DNA from: JANOGU01 sp964499865
Lineage (GTDB): Bacteria; Pseudomonadota; Alphaproteobacteria; Rhodobacterales; Rhodobacteraceae
NCBI GenBank assembly: GCA_964499865.1
Contig: CAZCPY010000037.1
Location: forward strand, 1-25,116
DNA length: 25,116 bases
Reading direction: 5' to 3'
The notes beneath the pieces are model-generated. The model did not search any database, was not told the DNA's origin, and saw only the letters and a program-made list of their open reading frames with translations. The stretch's first letter is position 1; the number at the start of each line of letters is the position of its first letter. Shown here one piece after another: positions 7,044 to 14,810 of this stretch. The position numbers were made by a program, and so were the translations under genes.

Positions 7044-7067
7044 CCCCGGGGCAGTTTCGCCCCGGGG
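7044..7067 (+). promoter_or_regulatory. Hairpin overlapping the ribosome binding site of the small exported protein
   Basis: CCCCGGGGC (7044-7052) and GCCCCGGGG (7059-7067) form a perfect 9-bp stem with loop AGTTTC. The Shine-Dalgarno string GGGGGAGGA (7064-7072) begins inside the right arm, so a folded transcript would partly hide it. It could also serve as a terminator for prx6, but no U-run follows. Confidence 0.55.
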
Positions 7068-7077
7068 GAGGATACTT

Positions 7078-7425
7078 ATGCGCAAGATATTGATTTCGCT
7101 TGTGTTCGCGGCATCGCCGGCGGCGGCGGAGGACATCGGCGGCGGCTATGAGGTCGCAGGCAGGGGCTTTGACGGATCGACCTACCGCGGCACCGCCGAA
7201 ATCCGCAGCACGTCGGACGTGACCTGCGAGATCGTCTGGAACACCGGCGGGCAACTGTCCAAGGGCATCTGCATGCGGCAGGGCGACACCTTCGCCGCGT
7301 CCTATGTCATCGGCGACGCCATCGGCATGGCGATCTACAAGCTGGAGGCCGACGGCACGCTGACCGGCACCTGGACCGTCTCGGGCTCCAACGGCGTGGG
7401 CGAAGAGGTGCTGGTCCCGCAATAG
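7078..7425 (+). CDS. Small exported protein of unknown function
   Basis: A 115-residue protein I do not recognise. It begins with a short Sec signal peptide: MRK, a hydrophobic ILISLVFAA stretch and Ala-rich SPAAA, with cleavage likely after residue 17, before EDIGGGY. The mature ~98 residues are Gly/Thr-rich with alternating beta-strand character (YRGTAEIRSTSDVTCEIVW, then GTLTGTWTVSGSNGVG near the C-terminus) and contain two Cys, one in DVTCEIVW and one in GICMRQG, that could form a periplasmic disulfide. The ATG at 7078 follows a strong GGGGGAGGA about 6 nt upstream, itself partly inside a hairpin. It is probably periplasmic. It is convergent with nadK, with a large hairpin between them. 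Confidence 0.75.
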   Translation: MRKILISLVFAASPAAAEDIGGGYEVAGRGFDGSTYRGTAEIRSTSDVTCEIVWNTGGQLSKGICMRQGDTFAASYVIGDAIGMAIYKLEADGTLTGTWTVSGSNGVGEEVLVPQ

Positions 7426-7471
7426 CGGCGCCCCGGACCGCGCGGGCCCACCGACCGGGCCGCGGGCGCCG
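7426..7471. terminator. Bidirectional hairpin between the exported protein and nadK
   Basis: CGGCGCCC (7426-7433) pairs with GGGCGCCG (7464-7471), and an inner imperfect stem joins CGCGGGCCC with GGGCCGCG. It begins directly after one stop codon and ends 13 nt before the other, the expected place for a shared terminator. There is no clear U-run on either strand. Confidence 0.55.
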
Positions 7472-7484
7472 TCTCACGCCGCGT

Positions 7485-8249
7485 TCACGCGAACTGCTCG
7501 CGGATCAGGCGTTCGTCCAGGCCGTGCCCGGGGTCGTGCAGGATGCGGTGGCGCACGCGCGGCTCGGACCGCACCGTGACGGCGGTGACGACGCCCGCCG
7601 ACCGGCTGTCGGCATCCGCCATCACCGGCCGCTTGACCGGATCGACCACGTCGAAGCGCACCACCGCGCCCTTGGGCAGAAGCGCCCCGCGCCAGCGCCG
7701 CGGGCGGTAGGCGGCGACCGCCGTCAGCGCCAGCACGTCCGACCCGATCGGCAGGATCGGCCCGTGGGCGGAGTAGTTGTAGGCCGTCGACCCCGCCGGC
7801 GTGGCCACCAGCGCGCCGTCGCAGACCAGCTCGTCCAGCCTTTCGCGCCCGTCGACCGAAATACGCAGCCGCGCCGCCTGGGGACCGGCGCGCAGCAGGC
7901 TCACCTCGTTGATCGCCAGCGCCTCGACCATGCCCCCCGCCGCCGTCTCGGCCCGCATCGACAGCGGGTTCAGCACCGTCTCCTCGGCCGCCGCCACGCG
8001 CTCGCGCAGCCCGTCCAGGTCATAGGCGTTCATCAGGAAGCCGATGGTGCCGCAGTTCATGCCATAGACCGGCAGTCCGCTGGCCTGCACGGCATGCAGC
8101 GTCGCCAGCATGAAGCCGTCGCCCCCCAGCGCCACCACGACCTCGGCGCGGTCCAGCGGGCTGTCGCCATGGGCGGCGACCAGCGCGGCATGCGCTTCCT
8201 GCGCCGCGGGCGCGGGGCTCGCGCGAAAGGCGATGCGGTCAGCGGCCAT
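7485..8249 (-). CDS. nadK: NAD kinase
   Basis: Phosphorylates NAD+ to NADP+ in the cytosol and is the only route to NADP. The 254-residue protein has the invariant GGDG motif at residues 42-45 within VVALGGDGFML, the NE motif (Asn114-Glu115) in LAINEVSLLR, and the glycine-rich DGALVATPAGSTAYNYSAHGP block spanning 144-164. The length is typical of short bacterial NAD kinases. The ATG at 8249 has GGGAG about 10 nt upstream. It is divergent from glyA across 164 bp. The two genes are metabolically linked (NADP supply and one-carbon units), but such linkage may be incidental. Confidence 0.94.
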   Translation of the reverse strand: MAADRIAFRASPAPAAQEAHAALVAAHGDSPLDRAEVVVALGGDGFMLATLHAVQASGLPVYGMNCGTIGFLMNAYDLDGLRERVAAAEETVLNPLSMRAETAAGGMVEALAINEVSLLRAGPQAARLRISVDGRERLDELVCDGALVATPAGSTAYNYSAHGPILPIGSDVLALTAVAAYRPRRWRGALLPKGAVVRFDVVDPVKRPVMADADSRSAGVVTAVTVRSEPRVRHRILHDPGHGLDERLIREQFA

Positions 8250-8413
8250 GGCGGGGGGCTCCCTTCCGTTCCAGTAGTGGCGGCCCGGACGCGCGAACTC
8301 AACCCCGCTTCGCGGACGCCCGCGTAGGCGTCGGAATCCTCGCTTTCCCGGCGCCCCGCCCTAGAGTATGCCCGCCGGAAGTCGCAGGTCCGAAGCCGCT
8401 GGGAGAACCGCCC
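8250..8413. other. Divergent nadK-glyA intergenic region
   Basis: This 164-bp region should hold promoters for both genes. It contains a small hairpin, GACGCC (8315-8320) with GGCGTC (8327-8332). I could not match the glyA leader to a known riboswitch class and see no confident -35/-10 pair. Confidence 0.4.
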
Positions 8414-9733
<1,320 letters not shown>

Positions 9734-9858
9734 CCGCAGCCGGACCGAATCGAGTGCCTTCGGCACACGCCTTTCCTGTCGCCTGCGGGGCTGAAGAAGC
9801 CCCTCCGGCTCCGCTGAGGGGGCGTTCCGCCCCCACCGCTCCCTTCGGTCGCTCCCCC

Positions 9859-9868
9859 NNNNNNNNNN
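9859..9868. other. Assembly gap (ten N)
   Basis: The run of N sits just before a dispersed palindromic element. Its round length suggests a placeholder, so the true distance and content here are unknown. A scaffold join at a repeat is the likely cause. Confidence 0.98.
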
Positions 9869-9875
9869 CCCCTGA

Positions 9876-10049
9876 GAGTATTTGGGCCAAGATGAAGCCA
9901 CGGATGCAGCTTCATCTTGGTCGAAATACTCCGGGGCCCGGGGCAGCGCCCCGGGGGTCCCGCAGGTGACGCGCCTGAAGGTTGTTCCCGCGGCAGCCAC
10001 GGCGCGCGAGCACCCCCACCCCCCTTCGGGGTGGGGTCGAGCGCGCTGT
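9876..10049 (+). repeat. Three-hairpin dispersed element, copy A
   Basis: Hairpin 1 has 23-nt arms (9876-9898 and 9909-9931) with two mismatches. Hairpin 2 is CCCGGGGC/GCCCCGGG (9937-9944, 9948-9955). Hairpin 3 has an outer stem ACGGCGCGC/GCGCGCTGT (9999-10007, 10041-10049) around a C-rich core with inner stem CCCCACCCC/GGGGTGGGG (10014-10022, 10028-10036). The same three parts occur in the same order, inverted, at 18784-18960. Confidence 0.85.
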
Positions 10050-10078
10050 CCCTCCCGGCGAAAGCGCAGGTCGCTGCA

Positions 10079-10957
10079 GTGACCGGCCCGCAGACCACCC
10101 GCTCGCTCGAACACCGCCTCGGCGACGCGGCCCGGGCGCGGTTGCCGGGCTGGGCGGTCGAGCCCGTGCTGTTCGTGCTGAAGCAGGGATGGGCCTGCCT
10201 GTTCGGCGGCCTGTTTCTGGCCGCGATCATCGCGACCCGGCTTGTCTGGCAGGCGGACTGGCCCGTCCACCGCTATGACGCGCTGTTCCTCTTCGCCATC
10301 GCCATGCAGGCGGTCTTCCTGTGGACGCGGCTCGAGACCTGGGTGGAGGCGCGGGTGATCCTCCTGTTCCACCTGACCGGCACGGCGATGGAATGGTTCA
10401 AGGTCTGGGCCGGGTCCTGGGCCTACCCCGAGCCCGGGCTGTTCAAGGTGATGGAGGTGCCGCTGTTCTCGGGCTTCATGTATGCCGCGGTGGGCAGCTA
10501 CATGGCGCGCGTGATCCGCATCTTCGACATGCGCTTCGCGCCCTATCCGCCGCTCTGGGCGACCTTCCTGCTGGCCGGGGCGATCTACGTCAACTTCTTC
10601 GCCCACCACTTCACCGTCGACCTGCGGCTGGGTCTGTTCGCCGCCACGGTGATCCTTTTCGCCCGCACCCGCATCTGGTTCCGCATCGACACCCGCGACT
10701 TCTGGATGCCGCTGCCGCTGGCGGCCGTCCTGTCGAGCCTCGCGCTCTGGCTGGCCGAGAACCTGGGCACGCTGACCGGGACCTGGCTCTATGCGGGGCA
10801 GGTGCCGGGGCAGATGGTGAACTGGGGCAAGCTCGGGTCCTGGTACCTGCTGCTGTACGTCGCCTTCGTTACCGTCACGCTGGTCACCCGGCGGTCGCTG
10901 CACGCCGCACCCCTGCCCGGCGGTCAGACCAGCCCGCGCCAGCGGGCAAAGCCGTAG
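10079..10957 (+). CDS. DUF817 family integral membrane protein
   Basis: A 292-residue multi-pass inner-membrane protein I recognise as DUF817 (function unknown). About eight hydrophobic segments can be traced, from VLFVLKQGWACLFGGLFLAA near the N-terminus to WYLLLYVAFVTVTLV near the C-terminus. Conserved polar or aromatic residues sit inside them (EWFKVWAGSW, FAHHF, WLAENLGTLTGTW, WGKLGSWY), as is usual in the family. The frame is open upstream into the repeat element, but GTG at 10079 with GCAGG 8 nt upstream gives a product starting just before the conserved region. Its last 34 bp overlap, tail to tail, the small membrane protein on the other strand. The role, whether transport or an enzyme in the membrane, cannot be read from the sequence. 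Confidence 0.82.
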   Translation: MTGPQTTRSLEHRLGDAARARLPGWAVEPVLFVLKQGWACLFGGLFLAAIIATRLVWQADWPVHRYDALFLFAIAMQAVFLWTRLETWVEARVILLFHLTGTAMEWFKVWAGSWAYPEPGLFKVMEVPLFSGFMYAAVGSYMARVIRIFDMRFAPYPPLWATFLLAGAIYVNFFAHHFTVDLRLGLFAATVILFARTRIWFRIDTRDFWMPLPLAAVLSSLALWLAENLGTLTGTWLYAGQVPGQMVNWGKLGSWYLLLYVAFVTVTLVTRRSLHAAPLPGGQTSPRQRAKP

Positions 10958-11295
10958 GCCAGCGCCGTCACCACCAGAAGGCTTGCGAAGACGGTCCCGA
11001 GGAAGCCCAGCACCGCGCCCTTGCGGCGATAGGCCAGGTCGATGCCCTGCAGGTGGCGCACGCAGGCGTCGTAGTCCTGCGCGACCCTGGCTTCGTCGAC
11101 CTGCAGCAGAAGCCGCGGGTTCTGCGACATGTGCGCCGCCTCGGCCAGCCGTTCGGCCGCGTCGCGCACCTGACGCGGCAGGCGCCGGCCGCCACGCCTG
11201 AGCTTGCCCGCAAGCCCTTCGCCACCGACGCGCAGCCGCTGTTCCATCAGCGCCGCCACGCGGTCGGCCATCTGCTGGATCGTCACCGCGCCCAT
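10924..11295 (-). CDS. Small C-terminally anchored membrane protein, function unknown
   Basis: A 123-residue protein I cannot assign to a family. The first ~90 residues are helical and charged (MADRVAALMEQRLRV, then a basic KLRRGGRRLPRQVRD stretch at about 31-45 and a second amphipathic helix). One hydrophobic segment (about residues 94-115, AVLGFLGTVFASLLVVTALA) follows and the protein ends in a short basic ARWRGLV tail, so it is probably a single-pass protein with most of its mass in the cytosol. The ATG at 11295 has AAGGAG about 6 nt upstream, strong support for expression. The 3' end overlaps the DUF817 gene by 34 bp in antiparallel fashion. A perfect 13-bp palindrome (11307-11319) lies just upstream of its ribosome binding site. 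Confidence 0.72.
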   Translation of the reverse strand: MGAVTIQQMADRVAALMEQRLRVGGEGLAGKLRRGGRRLPRQVRDAAERLAEAAHMSQNPRLLLQVDEARVAQDYDACVRHLQGIDLAYRRKGAVLGFLGTVFASLLVVTALAYGFARWRGLV

Positions 11296-11306
11296 GGGTA
11301 TCTCCT

Positions 11307-11319
11307 TGCCGCAGCGGCA
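11307..11319. promoter_or_regulatory. 13-bp palindrome in the divergent region
   Basis: TGCCGC and GCGGCA flank a single A. It is next to the ribosome binding site of the small membrane protein and in the 93-bp region shared with the hydrolase gene. It may be an operator or chance in G+C-rich DNA. Confidence 0.25.
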
Positions 11320-11388
11320 GGATAGGCCCGCCGCCGCCGCGCGACAACGCCACTGGCGCGGGGCGCGCGCAAGCCCTATCCCCGTGGC

Positions 11389-12180
11389 ATGCTCGCGACA
11401 CACCGTTTCCCCGCCCGCAATCCGGCGCAGGCCGCACCCCTGGTCATCGTGCACGGGCTGTTCGGCTCCGCCCGCAACTGGGGCGCCATCGCCCGGGCGC
11501 TGTCGGATCAGCGCGACGTGGTGACGGTGGACCAGCGCAACCACGGCGAAAGCCCCTGGGCGCCCAGCCATACCTATGCCGACATGGCCGAAGACCTTGC
11601 GCAGGTGATCGGGGCCGAGATCGCGCCGGGGGGGCGGGCGGTCGACCTGCTGGGCCATTCGATGGGCGGCAAGGCGGTGATGGCGCTGGCGCTGGCGCGG
11701 CCCGGGCTGGTGGCGCGTCTGGTCGTGGCCGACATCGCGCCGGTCCCTTACGCCCATGACAACACGCGCCACATCCACCACATGCGGGACCTCGACCTGT
11801 CGCCGCCGCGCACGCGGGCCGAGATGGACCGCCGTCTGGCGCTGGTCGAGCCCGACGCGGGCCAGCGCGCCTTCTTCCTGCAGTCGCTGGACCTGCGGGC
11901 CGACCCGCCGCGCTGGCGGCTGAACCTCGACGTGCTGGAGGCCTTCATGCCGCAGATCACGGGCTGGCCTTCGATCCGGGGCCGGTTCGACGGGCGTTGC
12001 CTGTTCCTGTCGGGAGCGCGGTCGTCCTATGTGCTGCCCGAACACCGCCCGGCGATCCTGGCGCAGTTCCCGCATGCCCGTTTCGTGCGCATCCCCGGCG
12101 CGGGCCACTGGCTGCACGCCGACGCGCCCCGGGCATTCGCCGAAACGGTGCAGGTCTTCCTGTCCGCGGCCATGGACTGA
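11389..12180 (+). CDS. Alpha/beta-hydrolase, YbfF-type esterase
   Basis: A 263-residue cytosolic alpha/beta-hydrolase, most like the YbfF group of acyl-CoA/carboxyl esterases. The oxyanion-hole segment is VHGLFGSARNW (residues 21-31). VDQRNHGESPW (48-57) is the typical strand-4 region. The nucleophile elbow is GHSMGG with Ser91, and the catalytic His is in GAGHWLHAD (His240). The physiological ester is unknown. No Shine-Dalgarno string precedes the ATG at 11389. A -10-like TATCCC (11377-11382) lies exactly one -10-to-start distance upstream, so a leaderless transcript is possible. It is convergent with pheT, with a large inverted repeat in between. Confidence 0.88.
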   Translation: MLATHRFPARNPAQAAPLVIVHGLFGSARNWGAIARALSDQRDVVTVDQRNHGESPWAPSHTYADMAEDLAQVIGAEIAPGGRAVDLLGHSMGGKAVMALALARPGLVARLVVADIAPVPYAHDNTRHIHHMRDLDLSPPRTRAEMDRRLALVEPDAGQRAFFLQSLDLRADPPRWRLNLDVLEAFMPQITGWPSIRGRFDGRCLFLSGARSSYVLPEHRPAILAQFPHARFVRIPGAGHWLHADAPRAFAETVQVFLSAAMD

Positions 12181-12198
12181 CCCCCGCCGCGAAAGGCG

Positions 12199-12303
12199 CC
12201 TCCCCTCCCCCCCCCTGGCGGAGAGGGGATGGGGGGTGGGGGGCCGCGCGACCGGCCGGCCCCCCCGCCCCATCCCTCCCCCGCGAGGGGGGAGGGAAGC
12301 GCC
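12199..12303. repeat. Dispersed G/C-rich inverted repeat, copy 3 (full length)
   Basis: A C-rich then G-rich left half (about 12199-12243) is followed by GACCGGCCGG (12250-12259) and a mirror-image right half ending GGGAGGGAAGCGCC. It occupies the gap between the convergent hydrolase and pheT genes, the same setting as copy 1, and is a candidate bidirectional terminator. Confidence 0.8.
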
Positions 12304-12323
12304 CTTCGGGCAGAGGTTCCGCG

Positions 12324-14741
12324 TTACCCCCGCAGCGTGCCGCCGGTGGCCTTGACGACCTTGTCCACCACCCGGGCCGAGACCGCGGCGATGTCGGCCT
12401 CGGTCAGCGTGCCGCCCGTCGGTTGCAGCCGCACCGTCAGGCCGATGGACTTTCGCCCCTCGCCCATCTGCGCCTCGGCCTTGTCGCCCGCGAAGTGGTC
12501 GAAGACACGGACCGAGGCGATCAGCGCCTTGTCGGCGCCCTGCGCCGCGTTGACCGCCACCGCCGCCTCGACCTCGGCCCCCACGACGAAGGCGAAGTCG
12601 CGCTCGACGGCCTGGAAGTCCGACAGCGCCAGCGCGGGCCTGGTGGGCGTGCGGACCTTGGGCGCGGGCACGGCGGCGGGCCAGAGCGTGACCGCCACCG
12701 CCGGGCCCTTGACGCCGAACGACTCCAGCACCCGCGGATGCACCGCGCCGAAGACCGCCATCCGCACGGGCCCCAGGCCGATGGCGCCCGACCGGCCCGG
12801 GTGCCACCAGCCGGGCACCGCGCGGGTGATCTGCGTGCGGGCAGGGGCGCCGAGCGCGGCCAGCACCGCCTCGGCATCCGCCTTGGCGTCGAAGACATCG
12901 ACCGGGCGGCGCGACCCGTGCGGGTCGCGCGCCGCGGCATCGCCGACCAGCAGGGCGGCGGCCTGGATCTCCTGTTCCCCGGGTTCGCCTCCGCCGAAGA
13001 CGGGGCCCACCTCGAACAGCGCCAGATCCATGAACCCCCGCGCCTGGTTGCGCGCCGCCGCCGCCAGCAGGCCGGGCAGCAGGTCGGGGCGCAGATGCGT
13101 CATTTCCGACGAGATCGGGTTCTCGACCCGCACCGCCTCGGTCCCGCCGCCGAAGGCCCGCGCCGCGGGGCCGGGGATGAAGCTGTAGGTCACGCATTCG
13201 TTGTAGCCCAGGCCCGCAAGAGTGCGCCGGGCCGTGCGCTCCCGCTTCTGCGCCGCGGTCAGGATCGGGCGGGGCACGCCGGGCGCGGGGCGCGCCATCG
13301 GCACGCCCTGCAGGCCCGACAGCGAGGCCACGCGCGCCACCTCCTCGACCAGGTCGGCTTCGCCCTGCACATCCGGGCGCCAGGTGGGCGGGGTCGCGCG
13401 GTCGCCCTCGACGGTGAAGCCCAACGCGGCAAGGGTCGCGCGCTGCGCGGCCTCGGGGATCGCCATGCCGACCAGCCGTTCGGCCCGCGCGGGGTCGAAG
13501 CGATAGCTGCGGGGGGTCAGCAGCGGCGCGCCGTCCTCGGCCACGTCGGACGCCTGCCCGCCGCAGAGGTCGAGGATCATCCGCGTCGCCATCTCCAGCC
13601 CGGGGCGGGTGAAGGCGGGGTCCACGCCGCGCTCGAACCGGTAGCGCGCATCCGAGGTGATCTTCAGCGCGCGGCCGGTGGCGGCGATGGTGATCGGATC
13701 CCACCAGGCGCTTTCGACGATCACATCGGTGGTGGCCGCGGTCACGCCCGAGGCCTCGCCGCCCATGATGCCCGCCAGGCTTTCGGGGCCGTGGTCATCC
13801 GAGATCACCATCTGGCCCGGCGCAAGGCGATAGGTCTTGCCGTCCAGCGCCAGCAGGCTTTCGCCGCCCGCCGCCGGGTGGACGCGCAGCGGCCCGTGGA
13901 CGCGGGCGGCGTCGAAGACGTGCAGCGGGCGGTTCAGGCCGATGGTGAACAGGTTGGTGATGTCGACCAGCGCCGAGATCGGCCGCAGGCCGATGGCCTT
14001 CAGCCGCGCCTGCAGCCAGGCGGGCGAGGGGCCGTTCGTCACGCCGCGGATCAGGCGGACGGCGAAATGCGGGCAGCCCCTGGCCTTGAGTTCTGGCGAG
14101 ACCTGCACCTGAACCGGGCAGGGAAAGGCGCCCGGCACGGGCGTTTCGTCCTGCGGGCGCAGGCGGCCCAGTCCGCGCGCGGCCAGGTCGCGGGCGATCC
14201 CGCGCACGCCCAGCGCATCGGGGCGGTTGGGGGTGATCTTGACCTCGATCACCGGGTCGGACAGGCCCTTCCAGTCGATGAACCGCACCCCCAGCGGGGC
14301 ATCCGCGGGCAGGTCGATGATGCCGTCGTGGTCATCCGACAGCATCAGCTCGCGTTCGGAACAGAGCATCCCGTTCGATTCGACGCCGCGGATCACGCCC
14401 GGTTTCAGGTCGACGCCCGTTCCCGGCACATGCGTGCCCGGCGGCGCGAAGACGCCCACCAGCCCCGTGCGCGCATTCGGCGCGCCGCAGACCACCTGCA
14501 CCTCGACCGGCGCCGTGCCGGGACCGGCGGGAAAGGTTTCCACCCGGCAGACGCGCAGGCGGTCGGCGTTGGGGTGCTGCACCGCCTCGATCACCCGGGC
14601 GATGGTGAAGGCGCCCAGCCGGGCGGCGGGGTCCTCGATCCCCTCGACCTCGTGGCCGAGGTCGGTCAGCGCCTCGGCAAGCGCGGCCAGCGGCGCGTCG
14701 GTGTCGAGATGCTCGTTGAGCCAGCCCAGCGTGAACTTCAT
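12324..14741 (-). CDS. pheT: Phenylalanine--tRNA ligase beta subunit
   Basis: Beta chain of the cytosolic alpha2beta2 phenylalanyl-tRNA synthetase. The 805-residue product has the full domain order: MKFTLGWLNEHLDT start, EMAP-II-like tRNA-binding domain (about 39-150, with VCGAPNARTG and GTHVPGTGVDLKPG), B3/4 editing domain (about 210-380), B5 domain (about 400-470), catalytic-like core (about 480-690, ENPISSEMTHLRPDLLPGLL) and the C-terminal FDX-ACB domain (about 710-805, DFQAVERDFAFVV). It is full length and intact. The ATG at 14741 follows GGAGG. The usual partner pheS is not directly upstream; the SDR gene is there instead, separated by 69 bp and a hairpin, so pheT probably has its own promoter. 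Confidence 0.97.
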   Translation of the reverse strand: MKFTLGWLNEHLDTDAPLAALAEALTDLGHEVEGIEDPAARLGAFTIARVIEAVQHPNADRLRVCRVETFPAGPGTAPVEVQVVCGAPNARTGLVGVFAPPGTHVPGTGVDLKPGVIRGVESNGMLCSERELMLSDDHDGIIDLPADAPLGVRFIDWKGLSDPVIEVKITPNRPDALGVRGIARDLAARGLGRLRPQDETPVPGAFPCPVQVQVSPELKARGCPHFAVRLIRGVTNGPSPAWLQARLKAIGLRPISALVDITNLFTIGLNRPLHVFDAARVHGPLRVHPAAGGESLLALDGKTYRLAPGQMVISDDHGPESLAGIMGGEASGVTAATTDVIVESAWWDPITIAATGRALKITSDARYRFERGVDPAFTRPGLEMATRMILDLCGGQASDVAEDGAPLLTPRSYRFDPARAERLVGMAIPEAAQRATLAALGFTVEGDRATPPTWRPDVQGEADLVEEVARVASLSGLQGVPMARPAPGVPRPILTAAQKRERTARRTLAGLGYNECVTYSFIPGPAARAFGGGTEAVRVENPISSEMTHLRPDLLPGLLAAAARNQARGFMDLALFEVGPVFGGGEPGEQEIQAAALLVGDAAARDPHGSRRPVDVFDAKADAEAVLAALGAPARTQITRAVPGWWHPGRSGAIGLGPVRMAVFGAVHPRVLESFGVKGPAVAVTLWPAAVPAPKVRTPTRPALALSDFQAVERDFAFVVGAEVEAAVAVNAAQGADKALIASVRVFDHFAGDKAEAQMGEGRKSIGLTVRLQPTGGTLTEADIAAVSARVVDKVVKATGGTLRG

Positions 14742-14761
14742 CGCAAGCCTCCGTTCCGGCC

Positions 14762-14785
14762 CGGGGGCTTAGCGCAAAGCCCCCG
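14762..14785 (-). terminator. Hairpin between the SDR gene and pheT
   Basis: CGGGGGCTT (14762-14770) and AAGCCCCCG (14777-14785) form a perfect 9-bp stem with a six-base loop. On the minus strand it follows the SDR stop by 25 nt and precedes the pheT start. There is no U-run, so it may be a weak terminator or a leader structure for pheT. Confidence 0.5.
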
Positions 14786-14810
14786 TCAGGGGAAGGCGCC
14801 GCGCCCGCGC

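Larger units (their letters stand above)
9734..10078. other. 345-bp gene-free interval with stacked hairpins and an assembly gap
   Basis: Downstream of glyA, three hairpins follow in a row: GTGCC/GGCAC (9754-9766), GGGGCT/AGCCCC (9787-9803) and GGGGGCG/CGCCCCC (9818-9834). The first could terminate glyA. Ten N follow at 9859-9868, then a ~175-bp three-hairpin repeat element. No credible gene lies here; frames reading through the N run are shadows. Confidence 0.7.

Noticed and set aside
8250..8413. A riboswitch in the glyA leader
   Set aside because: Only a small 6-bp hairpin is visible and nothing matches the conserved cores of the glycine, THF, SAM or SAH riboswitches as I know them; a covariance-model search would be needed.
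9876..10049. Insertion sequence or tRNA-like element
   Set aside because: No transposase frame, no target-site duplication that I can see, and no cloverleaf; it is better described as a non-coding palindromic repeat.
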